Assembly (NCBI GenBank): GCA_964584905.1
Contig: CAZPCC010000395.1
Span: 1-64,000 of the forward strand
Length of the DNA: 64,000 bases
Source of the DNA: JALZIF01 sp964584905
GTDB lineage: Bacteria > Gemmatimonadota > Gemmatimonadetes > Gemmatimonadales > Gemmatimonadaceae
Direction of reading: 5' to 3'
The position numbers and the translations under genes were made by a program. Below the pieces are notes generated by a model. The model did not search any database and had not been told where the DNA came from. It worked only from the letters and a program-made list of their open reading frames with translations. This document shows positions 52,299 to 61,435 of this stretch, one piece after another (position 1 is the stretch's first letter; each line of letters begins with the position of its first letter).

Positions 52299-53315
52299 AT
52301 GCAGATGATTCCGTTTTCAGTGCTGGACCTTGCTCCGATCGTGCAGGGAGGTGACGCGGCGCAGGCGTTCCGCAATTCGCTGGACCTCGCCCAGCATGCA
52401 GAACGGTGGGGCTACCACCGGTTCTGGCTCGCGGAGCACCACAGTATCCCGAGTGTCGCGAGCGCGGCGACGGCAGTGGTGATTGCGCACGTGGCTGCCG
52501 GTACCTCCACGATTCGAGTGGGCGCCGGTGGTGTAATGCTCCCCAACCATCCGCCGCTGATCATCGCCGAGCAGTTCGGGACGCTTGCGTCGCTTCATCC
52601 GGGACGAATAGATCTGGGGCTCGGACGCGCCCCGGGCTCCGATCAGAGTACGGCGCGCGCTCTCCGGCGCCCGCCCAGCGCCGGAGATTCCTTTCCGCAG
52701 GACGTGCTGGAACTGATGGCATATTTCCGTAAGGCGGAGCCGGGCCAGGCGGTGCGCGCGGTCCCCGGCGAGGGGCTCGACATTCCGATCTGGATCCTCG
52801 GTTCGAGCCTTTTCGGGGCGCAGCTCGCCGCCGCGTTAGGGCTGCCCTTTGCGTTTGCGTCGCACTTTGCGCCCGCGCTGCTCGATCAGGCGCTTGACGT
52901 TTACCGCGCGCGATTCCGCCCATCGGAACGGCTCGACCAGCCACAGGTCATGCTGGCTGTCAACGTATTCGCCGCCGATACGGACGACGAGGCGGAGCTG
53001 CTGTTGACCTCGCTGCAGCAGGCGCTCGTGAACCTGCGTCGCGGTCAGCCCACGCCGCTAGCTCCCCCAGTCGAGGGCTTCGCCGAGCAGCTCGCGCCAT
53101 TCGAGCGCGCGATGCTCGACGAAATGCTCGCCTCTACAGTGGTCGGCACACCGAGCCGCGTCAGGCAGGGATTGCAGGCAGTGATCGACCGGACGGGGGC
53201 CGACGAGCTGATGATAACGTCGCAGATCCACGACCACTCGGCGCGACTGCGCTCGTACGAGATGACCGCAGAGGTGCGGAGCTCGCTCGCTGCGACTGTA
53301 GGCCAGGCCGGCTAG
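52299..53315 (+). CDS. Luciferase-like (LLM) flavin-dependent monooxygenase, MsnO8-like
   Basis: The 338-residue protein has the LLM barrel sequence: SVLDLAPIVQGGDAAQAFRN, HAERWGYHRFWLAEHHSIPS, IRVGAGGVMLPNHPPL, ERI-type loop LHPGRIDLGLGRAPGSD and PIWILGSSLFGAQLAAALGL. This is the MsnO8-type subgroup. It uses reduced FMN for oxidations of unknown substrates. The start is either ATG at 52299 or 52305. Confidence 0.93.
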   Translation: MQMIPFSVLDLAPIVQGGDAAQAFRNSLDLAQHAERWGYHRFWLAEHHSIPSVASAATAVVIAHVAAGTSTIRVGAGGVMLPNHPPLIIAEQFGTLASLHPGRIDLGLGRAPGSDQSTARALRRPPSAGDSFPQDVLELMAYFRKAEPGQAVRAVPGEGLDIPIWILGSSLFGAQLAAALGLPFAFASHFAPALLDQALDVYRARFRPSERLDQPQVMLAVNVFAADTDDEAELLLTSLQQALVNLRRGQPTPLAPPVEGFAEQLAPFERAMLDEMLASTVVGTPSRVRQGLQAVIDRTGADELMITSQIHDHSARLRSYEMTAEVRSSLAATVGQAG

Positions 53316-53336
53316 CGCAAGCGCTTCGCGCCGCCC

Positions 53337-53996
53337 TCACGTGCCTCCAACGGCGCGAAGGAGCGCCAGAATGACGGGCCGGGCGCCATCGATGATGAAC
53401 TGTACGCCTATCACCGTGAGCAGCAGGCCCATAATCCGAGTCATCACGTTCAGCCCAGTCTGACCGAAGTGCAGCACGAGTCGCGGCGCAGCGGCCAGTG
53501 CGGCGAACACGATGGCGAGTACGACCAGGATTGTGCCGAACAGTACGACCACGTGCGCACCGGTCGTCGCACTCCCGGTCAACACCATGACGGTCGTTAT
53601 GGATCCTGGTCCCACTATCAGCGGTATGCCGAGCGGGGTTATCGCGATGTCCTCCTTCTGAAGCGCCTCTTCCTCCTCTTCGGGGGTCGCCTTCACCCGA
53701 GACTGTTTAACCTGCAGCATGTCCATCCCGATGCCGAAGAGGATGATTCCGCCCGCAATACGAAACGCTTCGAGCGTGATACCGAACAACTGAAAGAGCG
53801 CGCCGCCGAGGATGGCGAAGAAGTACAGTACGATTGCAGCGGTCAGGATGGCTGTTCTCAGCGTGCGCAACTGATGCGCTCGCGTATACCCCGCGGTGAG
53901 CGCCAGGTAGAGAGGGGCGACGCTCAGCGGGTTGAGAAGCGCAAGTAAAGAAGAGAAGCAGAGCAGGGCGAAAGCGCCCAGCGCTTCGAGGTTCAT
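53337..53996 (-). CDS. MarC-family integral membrane protein
   Basis: The 219-residue protein has six membrane segments and MarC features: FSSLLALLNPLSVAPLYLAL, ILFGIGMDMLQVKQSR, a charged loop (ATPEEEEEALQKEDIAITPL), then GIPLIVGPGSITTVMVL and NVMTRIMGLLLTVIGVQFII. Despite its name the family is not an established drug exporter; function unknown. I chose the ATG at 53996 as the normal N-terminus. Confidence 0.92.
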   Translation of the reverse strand: MNLEALGAFALLCFSSLLALLNPLSVAPLYLALTAGYTRAHQLRTLRTAILTAAIVLYFFAILGGALFQLFGITLEAFRIAGGIILFGIGMDMLQVKQSRVKATPEEEEEALQKEDIAITPLGIPLIVGPGSITTVMVLTGSATTGAHVVVLFGTILVVLAIVFAALAAAPRLVLHFGQTGLNVMTRIMGLLLTVIGVQFIIDGARPVILALLRAVGGT

Positions 53997-54326
53997 CGTG
54001 GCGACGGCGGGTATTCCATGATACGACAAGGATGGTCGTCGCCGCCCGCTACCGCGAGCGCAGTAAGCCTAATTCTTTGCTTCAGGTGCATCCCACGCCG
54101 ATGCCTGGCGGCACGTATGAGCGGTGAAACTGTGCGCGGCCGGGATGGCGCATCCCGGACCCGGACAAAGCGGCCGCCATCGCACCGGCGGCGGAAAAGA
54201 CGTAAGTCATTGTATGGGAACGATCTAGGCAGGGAGTGCGGTTCGGCACGCTTCTTTCGTTCAGGTACCGATGTCCGTCGGCGGCCGCATAACGCGGCAG
54301 CTGCCTCGTTCCTTCGTCAGCACTTC
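53997..54326. other. Intergenic region between divergent genes
   Basis: About 330 bases. I see no convincing gene, RNA or repeat. Confidence 0.4.
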
Positions 54327-56723
54327 ATGATCACTCTGTACTCGGACATTCGATCCGCGTTACGTCAACTACGTAGGCGGCCCGCGGCGACAGTCGTTTC
54401 CGCACTCGCTCTGGCGGCGGGGATCGGGGCTGCCACGGCGATCTTCACCGTGGCCGACGCCACCCTGCTCCGTCCGCTTCCCTATCCACGGCCTGACGAG
54501 CTGGTGCGGATATGGGAGACGACGCGTGAGCGACAGGATGCCCCCTCGGCTGAGCCGACCTTTCTCGATTTCCAGGGGCGCACGCAAGCTTTCGCCAGCA
54601 TCGCGGCGATGCGGGTCGAGCATCCGAGCTTAACCGGTGCAGGGGAGCCGGAGCGTCTTGACGCGGCCGCTGTATCGGCGACGCTGCTTCCCCTGCTAGG
54701 GTCGCAGCCGGCGCTCGGACGCTCCTTTACAAACGCGGATGAATCAGCTGGTTCCCCAGCGCTGGTTGCGATACTGAGCGATGGACTCTGGCGGCGCCGG
54801 TTCGGCGCCGATCCATCGGTGATCGGGCGAACGATCATCCTCGACGGTGAGCCGCATAGCGTCATCGGCGTGCTGAAGAGCGATTTCGAGTTCGCGCCTT
54901 CGATCGATCTGTGGCTCCCGCTCGGCGCCAATCCGGGAGGTGAGCGTGACAACCGCTGGCTCGATCTGCTAGGCAGGCTCAAATCTGGGGTGACGCATCG
55001 TCAGGCCGCTGCCGACATGGAGCGCATCGCCGGCGAGCTAGCCGCCGAGTACCCCCGGTCCAACGCCGGATGGGGCGTGCGCCTGGCTTCGTTCTCCGAT
55101 TGGTTGTACGGCGCGAACTACCGGCGATCGGTCTGGGTGCTGTTCGGAGCGGTGGGCTGTTTGCTCCTGCTCGCGTGCGCCAACGTCGCCAACCTGCTCG
55201 TTGCGCAGTCCATCGCCCGGGAAGGGGAGATCGGTATCCGCGTGGCGCTGGGGGCAAGTCGCAGCCGAATCGTTCGCCTTTTGTTCACCGAAAGCGTGGT
55301 GCTGGCGATACTGGGAGGCGCAGCCGGGGCATTGCTCGCCTGGTGGGGGGTCGGCGCACTGCGAGTACTGGTGCCCGAGACCGGCCAGCGGTTGAACGAG
55401 CTGACGCTCAACGGGCGAGTGCTGGCGTTTGCGTTCGGCATGGCGGCATTGACCGCCGTAGTGTTCGGACTGGTGCCGGCGTTGCGGGCGGCTCGTGTCA
55501 ACGTCTCAGGAATCCTCTCGTCAGGCGTCCGCGGTGGGGGGTCGCGAGGCGGCAAGCGCCTGCGCGACATGCTCGTGGTTGCGCAGGTTGCCCTTGCCGT
55601 GGTGCTGCTCGCCGGGGCTGGCCTCATGCTCACGAGCCTTAAACGACTTGTTCGGGTTGATACGGGAATCACCGCTAAGAACGTGCTGGCGGTTCCGCTG
55701 CAGCTGCCGGGCGACTACGGCGACCGCCAGCGCCATTTCGTTAGGGAGATCGTGGCGCGAGCAGCCGGGCTGCCCGGGGTAAGTGCGGCCGCGGTGACGG
55801 TAACCAACCCGTTCCGCGAGTGGGGGTACGCGAACGACGTGACCCCGGTAGACCGGGCTGCCGTTACGCCCTCGAGTGGTTTGCTGGTGGCCGGATGGCG
55901 CAGCGTAACGCCGCACTTCTTTCGTACACTCGGGGTGCCGGTGCTTCGCGGCCGCGCGTTCGACGAACGAGACCGAGATGGCGCCGAAGAGGTGGTCGTG
56001 ATCTCGGCTTCCCTGGCGCGTCGGCTGTGGCCAAACGGCAACGCGTTGGGAAAAGCGCTCTACTGGGGCGGAACCGACGGTAATACCAAGCGCGTCGTCG
56101 GAGTGGTGGGCGACGTTCGCGACCGTCAACTCGATGCCGATCCGCAGCCGATGTTGTACCTGCCTTACGACCAGGTATACATGCCAACGACGACGCTGCT
56201 GCTGCGCACCGACGGCCGGAGTACCGATCACGCGTCGGCGATTCGCGCTGCCGTCTGGTCGATCGACGCCAATCTGCCGGTACCCGAGGTGACGCCGCTC
56301 GCCCAGAACCGCGAGGCATTGGCGGCCGGCCCGCGCATTCGCGCTTTGGTCCTGGCGAGCTTCGCGACGGTTGCCCTGCTGCTCGCCGCGCTCGGTGTGT
56401 ACAGTGTCATGGCGTACGCAGTTGCGCAGCGCACCCGGGAAATCGGCCTGCGCATGGCACTCGGCGCGCGTCCGGCCACCGTCGCGCGCGATGTGCTCGG
56501 GCGCGGGTTTGCCCTCACGGCGTTAGGTATCGCCATCGGGCTGGCCGCCAGCGTCGCCGCGGGACGGGTGGCCGCCAGCCTGCTCTACGAAACGTCGCCG
56601 GGCGACCTTCCAACGCTGGCCGGGGTGGCCGTCCTGGTGGTGGTGACCGCGCTCGCCGCTTCCTGGCTGCCGAGCCGCCGCGCGACGCGCGTCGATCCTG
56701 CCGACGCCCTTCGGTCGGCCTGA
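54327..56723 (+). CDS. ADOP-type ABC transporter permease (FtsX/MacB-like)
   Basis: The 798-residue protein has two MacB-type halves. Each holds an FtsX permease core: the first with IAREGEIGIRVALGASRSRI, the second with VAQRTREIGLRMALGARPAT. The N-terminus (ALRQLRRRPAATVVSALALA, then IFTVADATLLRPLPY) and the large periplasmic domains between fit the ADOP (acidobacterial duplicated orphan permease) type, made without a linked ATPase gene. None lies next to it here either. I start at the ATG at 54327, the normal family start. Confidence 0.92.
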   Translation: MITLYSDIRSALRQLRRRPAATVVSALALAAGIGAATAIFTVADATLLRPLPYPRPDELVRIWETTRERQDAPSAEPTFLDFQGRTQAFASIAAMRVEHPSLTGAGEPERLDAAAVSATLLPLLGSQPALGRSFTNADESAGSPALVAILSDGLWRRRFGADPSVIGRTIILDGEPHSVIGVLKSDFEFAPSIDLWLPLGANPGGERDNRWLDLLGRLKSGVTHRQAAADMERIAGELAAEYPRSNAGWGVRLASFSDWLYGANYRRSVWVLFGAVGCLLLLACANVANLLVAQSIAREGEIGIRVALGASRSRIVRLLFTESVVLAILGGAAGALLAWWGVGALRVLVPETGQRLNELTLNGRVLAFAFGMAALTAVVFGLVPALRAARVNVSGILSSGVRGGGSRGGKRLRDMLVVAQVALAVVLLAGAGLMLTSLKRLVRVDTGITAKNVLAVPLQLPGDYGDRQRHFVREIVARAAGLPGVSAAAVTVTNPFREWGYANDVTPVDRAAVTPSSGLLVAGWRSVTPHFFRTLGVPVLRGRAFDERDRDGAEEVVVISASLARRLWPNGNALGKALYWGGTDGNTKRVVGVVGDVRDRQLDADPQPMLYLPYDQVYMPTTTLLLRTDGRSTDHASAIRAAVWSIDANLPVPEVTPLAQNREALAAGPRIRALVLASFATVALLLAALGVYSVMAYAVAQRTREIGLRMALGARPATVARDVLGRGFALTALGIAIGLAASVAAGRVAASLLYETSPGDLPTLAGVAVLVVVTALAASWLPSRRATRVDPADALRSA

Positions 56724-56881
56724 CGCGCACTCCGGCATGCTGGGACGCCGATACCGATTCGCATAGCCCGCAAGCCAAGGAATCGTTCTCTGGACCACTC
56801 GCTCCCGCCTGCCCCAAGGGCTAGCTTCACGGCTTCCGATCCTATGAGATCACACGGCCAACTCGATCGCTTTTCAGCCTC

Positions 56882-59203
56882 ATGCGCCTATCCCGTCTCG
56901 CTCCGCTGCTCCTCGCCATTCCGCTCACCGCTCAGGAGACGCGTCAACTGACAGCCGAGGACTATGCCCGAGCCGAGCGATTCCTCGGCGCCAACACGGC
57001 ACCTCTGGTGACGGGATTCGGCGTGCGGCCCACCTGGCTCGCCGACGGGCGGTTCTGGTATCGCGCCACGGTGCCCGAAGGCAGCGCTTTCATCATGGTC
57101 GATCCGGCGCGCGGCTCCAGACAGGCGGCGTTCGATCAGGCCCGGCTCGCGGCAGCCCTCGCCGCAGCGAGCGGCGGAGCGGTGGAGGGGAACCGTCTTC
57201 CATTTCAGAGCTTCGAGCTTTCGAGAGACAGCCGGTCGATTACCGTCACGGTGCAGAATCGGCGCTGGAACTGCGATCTGCAGCGTTATGTGTGCTCGCG
57301 CGCGGATTCGGCCTCGACCGGTAGCGGCCGGCGCGACGCGAGTGTAAGCCCCGATGGGCGGTGGGCGGTGTTCATCCGTGAGCACAACCTCTGGGCGCGC
57401 GACCTGACCAGCGGCCAGGAAACGCAGCTCACCACGGACGGAGTCGAGGACTTCGGCTACGCGACCGACAACGCCGGCTGGACGCACAGCGACCGCCCGG
57501 TCGTGACCTGGTCTCCGGATTCGCGGCAGATCGCTACCTTCCAGCACGATGGCCGCGGCGTGCGTGACATGCACCTGGTCTCGACAAATGTGGGGAGCCC
57601 GCAGCTCGAGTCGTGGAAGTACCCGCTGCCTGGCGACAGCGTGGTGTTCCGCATCAGCCGTGTGATCATCAGCCAGGCTCCGGATGGCCGCCCACGCGTG
57701 GTGCGTCTCGAGATGCCGCCTGACGTGCACCGTTCGACCGTGTCGGACCACGTGGCGTGCAGCGGCGGCACGATCTGCGACGTGCAGTGGTATCCGGACG
57801 GGTCCCATCTGGCGTTCATCTCGAGCTCGCGCGATCACAAGCAGGCGTGGTTCCGCGTAGCCAACGCCCAGACCGGCGAGGTGCGCACGCTGTTCGAGGA
57901 GACGAGCGAGACGCAGATCGGCGATGCCTCGTTGACCGAGAATCTCTGGCGTGTGCTTCCCGCGTCAAACGAGCTGATCTGGTGGTCGCAGCGGGACAAC
58001 TGGATCCATCTGTACCTCTACGATCTCGCCACCGGCCGGCTGAAGAATCGCATAACGCGCGGCGAAGGCAACGTGAGCGAGGTCGTGCGCGTCGACGAGG
58101 CCGCGCGCACGATCTACTTCGTGGGCTCCGGGAGGGAGGAGGGCCGCGACCCGTACTTCCAGCACCTGTACCGTATCGGCTTCGACGGCCGGGGCCAGCG
58201 CCTGCTCACTCCGGAAAACGCAAATCACGTCGTCTCGCTCTCGCCTGACGGCAAGTATTTCGTCGACACGTATTCCACGCCCGACACGCCACCGGTGACG
58301 GTGTTGCGCGACATGGGCGGTAAGGTGCTGCAGACACTGGAGAAGGCCGACATATCGCGCTTGCTGGCGACAGGGTGGAAGCCGCCTACACCAGTAAGGA
58401 TGAAGGGGCGCGATGGAACCACCGACATTTACGGGTTGATGTACACGCCCTCGGCAATGGACTCCACGAAGCGGTATCCGATCATCAACCGCATCTATCC
58501 GGGGCCTCAGTCGGGAAGCGTGGGCACGCGCAGTTTTTCCCCGGCCCGCTCCGACAATCAGGCAATCGCCGAGTTAGGCTTCATCGTGGTGGAGATCGAC
58601 GGTATGGGAACGCCCGGTCGGTCAAAGGCGTTCCACGACACGTATTACGGCAAGATGGGTGACAACACGCTCCCGGATCAGATCACCGGGATGAGACAGC
58701 TGGCGGAGCGCCATCCGTTCATCGACATCGAGAAGGTGGGCATCTGGGGGCACTCGGGCGGGGGGTTCGCCACCGCGGCGGCCATGTTCCGGCACCCCGA
58801 CTTCTTCGACGTGGGCATAGCGCAGTCGGGCAATCACGACAATCGCAACTACGAGGACGACTGGGGCGAGCGGTACCAGGGCTTGCTGGTCAAGAATGGC
58901 CCGAGTGACAATTACGCCGATGAAGCGAACCAGACGCACGCGGCGAACCTGCAGGGCAAACTGCTCCTCGCGCACGGCGCGATGGATGACAACGTGCCTC
59001 CGTACAACACAACGCTGGTGGCGGACGCGCTTATCAAGGCGGGTAAGGACTTCGATCTGCTGATGTTTCCGCATGCGCGTCACGGCTACGGCGCCGACAA
59101 CAACTACATGATGCGCCGCCGGTGGGACTATTTCGTCAGGCATCTGATGGGCGCGGAGCCGCCAAAGGAGTATCAGATCGGTCGCCCGCCGGTAGTGCCG
59201 TGA
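56882..59203 (+). CDS. S9-family prolyl oligopeptidase (DPP IV-like), exported
   Basis: The 773-residue protein has a short signal peptide (SRLAPLLLAIPLTAQ), an N-terminal DPP IV-type propeller (about 40-490; VGSGREEGRDPYFQHLYRIG) and an alpha/beta-hydrolase domain with catalytic Ser in WGHSGGGFATAA (about 625), Asp in HGAMDDNVP (about 703) and His in ARHGYG (about 735). It cuts Xaa-Pro or similar dipeptides from peptides in the periplasm. Its TGA overlaps the GTG of the RsbQ-like gene, which places the two in one operon. Confidence 0.93.
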   Translation: MRLSRLAPLLLAIPLTAQETRQLTAEDYARAERFLGANTAPLVTGFGVRPTWLADGRFWYRATVPEGSAFIMVDPARGSRQAAFDQARLAAALAAASGGAVEGNRLPFQSFELSRDSRSITVTVQNRRWNCDLQRYVCSRADSASTGSGRRDASVSPDGRWAVFIREHNLWARDLTSGQETQLTTDGVEDFGYATDNAGWTHSDRPVVTWSPDSRQIATFQHDGRGVRDMHLVSTNVGSPQLESWKYPLPGDSVVFRISRVIISQAPDGRPRVVRLEMPPDVHRSTVSDHVACSGGTICDVQWYPDGSHLAFISSSRDHKQAWFRVANAQTGEVRTLFEETSETQIGDASLTENLWRVLPASNELIWWSQRDNWIHLYLYDLATGRLKNRITRGEGNVSEVVRVDEAARTIYFVGSGREEGRDPYFQHLYRIGFDGRGQRLLTPENANHVVSLSPDGKYFVDTYSTPDTPPVTVLRDMGGKVLQTLEKADISRLLATGWKPPTPVRMKGRDGTTDIYGLMYTPSAMDSTKRYPIINRIYPGPQSGSVGTRSFSPARSDNQAIAELGFIVVEIDGMGTPGRSKAFHDTYYGKMGDNTLPDQITGMRQLAERHPFIDIEKVGIWGHSGGGFATAAAMFRHPDFFDVGIAQSGNHDNRNYEDDWGERYQGLLVKNGPSDNYADEANQTHAANLQGKLLLAHGAMDDNVPPYNTTLVADALIKAGKDFDLLMFPHARHGYGADNNYMMRRRWDYFVRHLMGAEPPKEYQIGRPPVVP

Positions 59204-60033
59204 CCGGGGAGCGGCATCCACGGTATGCCGAGATTCTGCGGCGGAACAACGTCAAGATATTTGGCCGCGGCACCCAGCCGATGCTCTTCGCGCACGGCTT
59301 CGGCTGCGACCAGAACATGTGGCGATTCATTACGCCGGACTTCCAGGATGAGTACCGAATCGTCCTGTTCGATTACGTAGGTGCCGGTGGCTCCGACGTG
59401 ACGGCGTACGATGCCGAGCGGTACGGCACGCTCGAGGGTTACGCACTCGACATACTCGATGTCGTAGAAGCGCTGGAGCTCGAGGACATTATCTTCGTCG
59501 GCCACTCCGTAAGCAGCATGATCGGTGTGCTGGCCGCAAACCAGCAGCCGGAGCGGTTCGAGCGGCTCATCCTGATTGGCCCTTCGCCGCGCTACATCAA
59601 CGAGTCGCCTTACGTGGGCGGTTTCGAGCGCGCCGACATAGAAGGGCTGCTCGACATGATGGATCGTAATTTCATCGGATGGGCCAACTTCCTGGCGCCG
59701 GCGATCATGAAGAACGACGATCGTCCCGAGCTCGGCGAGGAGCTTACCGCCAGCTTCTGCTCCACCGATCCGATCATCGCACGCCGCTTCGCGGAAGCGA
59801 CGTTCCTGGCCGACAATCGCGCCGACCTGACCGGGGTGTCGGTCCCGTCGCTTTTGCTCCAGTGCTCCGATGACATGGTGGCACCGCGGGAAGTGGGGGA
59901 ATACCTCCACCGGGAAATTCGGGGAAGCACGCTGCGCGTGATGAATGCCACCGGCCATTGTCCCCACATGAGTGACCCCGACGAGACGGTCATGCTCATC
60001 AAGGAATATCTGGGATCGCCGGCTACCGCCTGA
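59200..60033 (+). CDS. RsbQ-like alpha/beta hydrolase
   Basis: The 277-residue protein has the hydrolase fold with FAHGFGCDQNMWRFITPDFQ, nucleophile Ser103 in VGHSVSSMIG, an Asp in CSDDMVAP and a His in ATGHCPHMS. VGHSVS and the GFGCDQ stretch are typical of RsbQ, which in Bacillus supplies a small ligand to the PAS domain of RsbP. I chose the GTG at 59200, which overlaps the S9 stop. The next gene encodes a PAS histidine kinase, 20 bases downstream, so a hydrolase-PAS signalling pair is likely here too. Confidence 0.9.
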   Translation: MTGERHPRYAEILRRNNVKIFGRGTQPMLFAHGFGCDQNMWRFITPDFQDEYRIVLFDYVGAGGSDVTAYDAERYGTLEGYALDILDVVEALELEDIIFVGHSVSSMIGVLAANQQPERFERLILIGPSPRYINESPYVGGFERADIEGLLDMMDRNFIGWANFLAPAIMKNDDRPELGEELTASFCSTDPIIARRFAEATFLADNRADLTGVSVPSLLLQCSDDMVAPREVGEYLHREIRGSTLRVMNATGHCPHMSDPDETVMLIKEYLGSPATA

Positions 60034-60053
60034 CGACGGTTCGGAGGTCGAGA

Positions 60054-61352
60054 GTGGACGAGCTGCTGGACCTGGCGCCGTGCGGATTCGTGTCATTCGG
60101 CGACGACGGCGGCATGATCGTGGTGAACGTCACACTCGCCAGCCGCCTGGGCTACGGCCGCGACGAGTTGATCGGACGTCACGTGGAGACGATCCTCGCC
60201 GTAGGCAGCAGGATCTTCTACCAGACGCACCTCTTTCCGCTCGTCAGGATGCACGGCCGGGCCGAGGAGATATTCATGCTCCTACGAGGCAAGGACGGGG
60301 AACAGGTCGGGGTGTTGTGCAACGCCGTACGCCGGTCGCGCGGCGACGGGCATGCAACCGACTGTGTGCTGATGGAGGTGCGGGAGCGTCGAAAGTACGA
60401 GGACGCCCTGCTTCAGGCCAAAAAGGAAGCGGAGCGCGCCCACGAAGCGCTTCAGTCGCGCACTACCGAGCTGGAGAGGGCTAACAGCCAGTTGGAGTCG
60501 CAGGCGCTCGAGTTGGAGCAGCAGCAGCAGCATCTGGAGGATCAGGCCTACGAGTTGACTACGCAGGGCGAGGCCTTGCAGACGCTCAACGACGAGCTGG
60601 TTCGCCGGGGTGAGGAGCTGGAGCGGCAACGCGCCGCGGCTAACGAAGCCAACCGGGGAAAGAGCATGTTCCTGGCCGTGATGAGCCACGAGCTGCGCAC
60701 TCCGCTCAACGCCATCGGCGGCTACGTTCAGCTGCTCGAGATGGGAGTGCACGGATCGGTGACCGACGCGCAGCGTGAGGCGCTCGGCCGCATCGACCGC
60801 AGCCAGCGGCATCTGCTTCGGCTGATCAACGACGTGCTCAACCTTTCGCGGATCGAGGTGGGGCGCGTCCACTACACGGTGGAGAGTGTGGGTCTCGCCG
60901 CCCTGGTGGCGAACGTCATGCCGATGGTGGAGCCGCAGATCGCGGCCCGCGGGCTACTGGCGGAAATCTCGGTGCCTCCCGCAGCCATAGCGCGCGCCGA
61001 TCCCGAGAAGGTGGAGCAGATACTCCTCAACCTGTTGTCCAACGCAGCCAAGTTCACCGGCGCAGGGGGGAGTGTGGTCGTCACCGGCGGCATCGACCCG
61101 TCGTCGGAAACGCGGGTCTATATTCGCGTGAGCGACACCGGCTTGGGCATTCCATCGGCCTTTCTGGAAAGAATCTTCGAGCCGTTCATTCAGGTGGACG
61201 ACAGTGCGACCCGCTCTTCCGAGGGCACCGGGCTGGGTCTCGCGATCAGCCGCGATCTGGCGCGCGGCATGGGAGGCGATCTGACCGCGAAAAGTGAGCT
61301 GGGACGGGGAAGCGCCTTCACACTGACGCTTCCGCGGGATGTCGACTCGTGA
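60054..61352 (+). CDS. PAS-domain sensor histidine kinase
   Basis: The 432-residue cytoplasmic kinase has an N-terminal PAS domain (about 5-110; LAPCGFVSFGDDGGMIVVNV; SRIFYQTHLFPLVRMHG) like that of RsbP, a coiled coil (about 115-200; LELEQQQQHLEDQAYELTTQ), an H-box MSHELRTPLNA with His212 and an ATPase domain with NLLSNAAKFT, SDTGLGIP and GTGLGLAISRDLARGMGG. The GTG start follows GGAGG. No response regulator is beside it. It probably answers to the ligand made by the RsbQ-like hydrolase just upstream. Confidence 0.94.
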   Translation: MDELLDLAPCGFVSFGDDGGMIVVNVTLASRLGYGRDELIGRHVETILAVGSRIFYQTHLFPLVRMHGRAEEIFMLLRGKDGEQVGVLCNAVRRSRGDGHATDCVLMEVRERRKYEDALLQAKKEAERAHEALQSRTTELERANSQLESQALELEQQQQHLEDQAYELTTQGEALQTLNDELVRRGEELERQRAAANEANRGKSMFLAVMSHELRTPLNAIGGYVQLLEMGVHGSVTDAQREALGRIDRSQRHLLRLINDVLNLSRIEVGRVHYTVESVGLAALVANVMPMVEPQIAARGLLAEISVPPAAIARADPEKVEQILLNLLSNAAKFTGAGGSVVVTGGIDPSSETRVYIRVSDTGLGIPSAFLERIFEPFIQVDDSATRSSEGTGLGLAISRDLARGMGGDLTAKSELGRGSAFTLTLPRDVDS

Positions 61353-61435
61353 GCGGCGCTTCCACGCCTCCCTGTCGCTTTTCCTCCGCAATCTTCGCAT
61401 ATGGGGCTGAGGCAATTACCGTCCAAGGAGGCATC

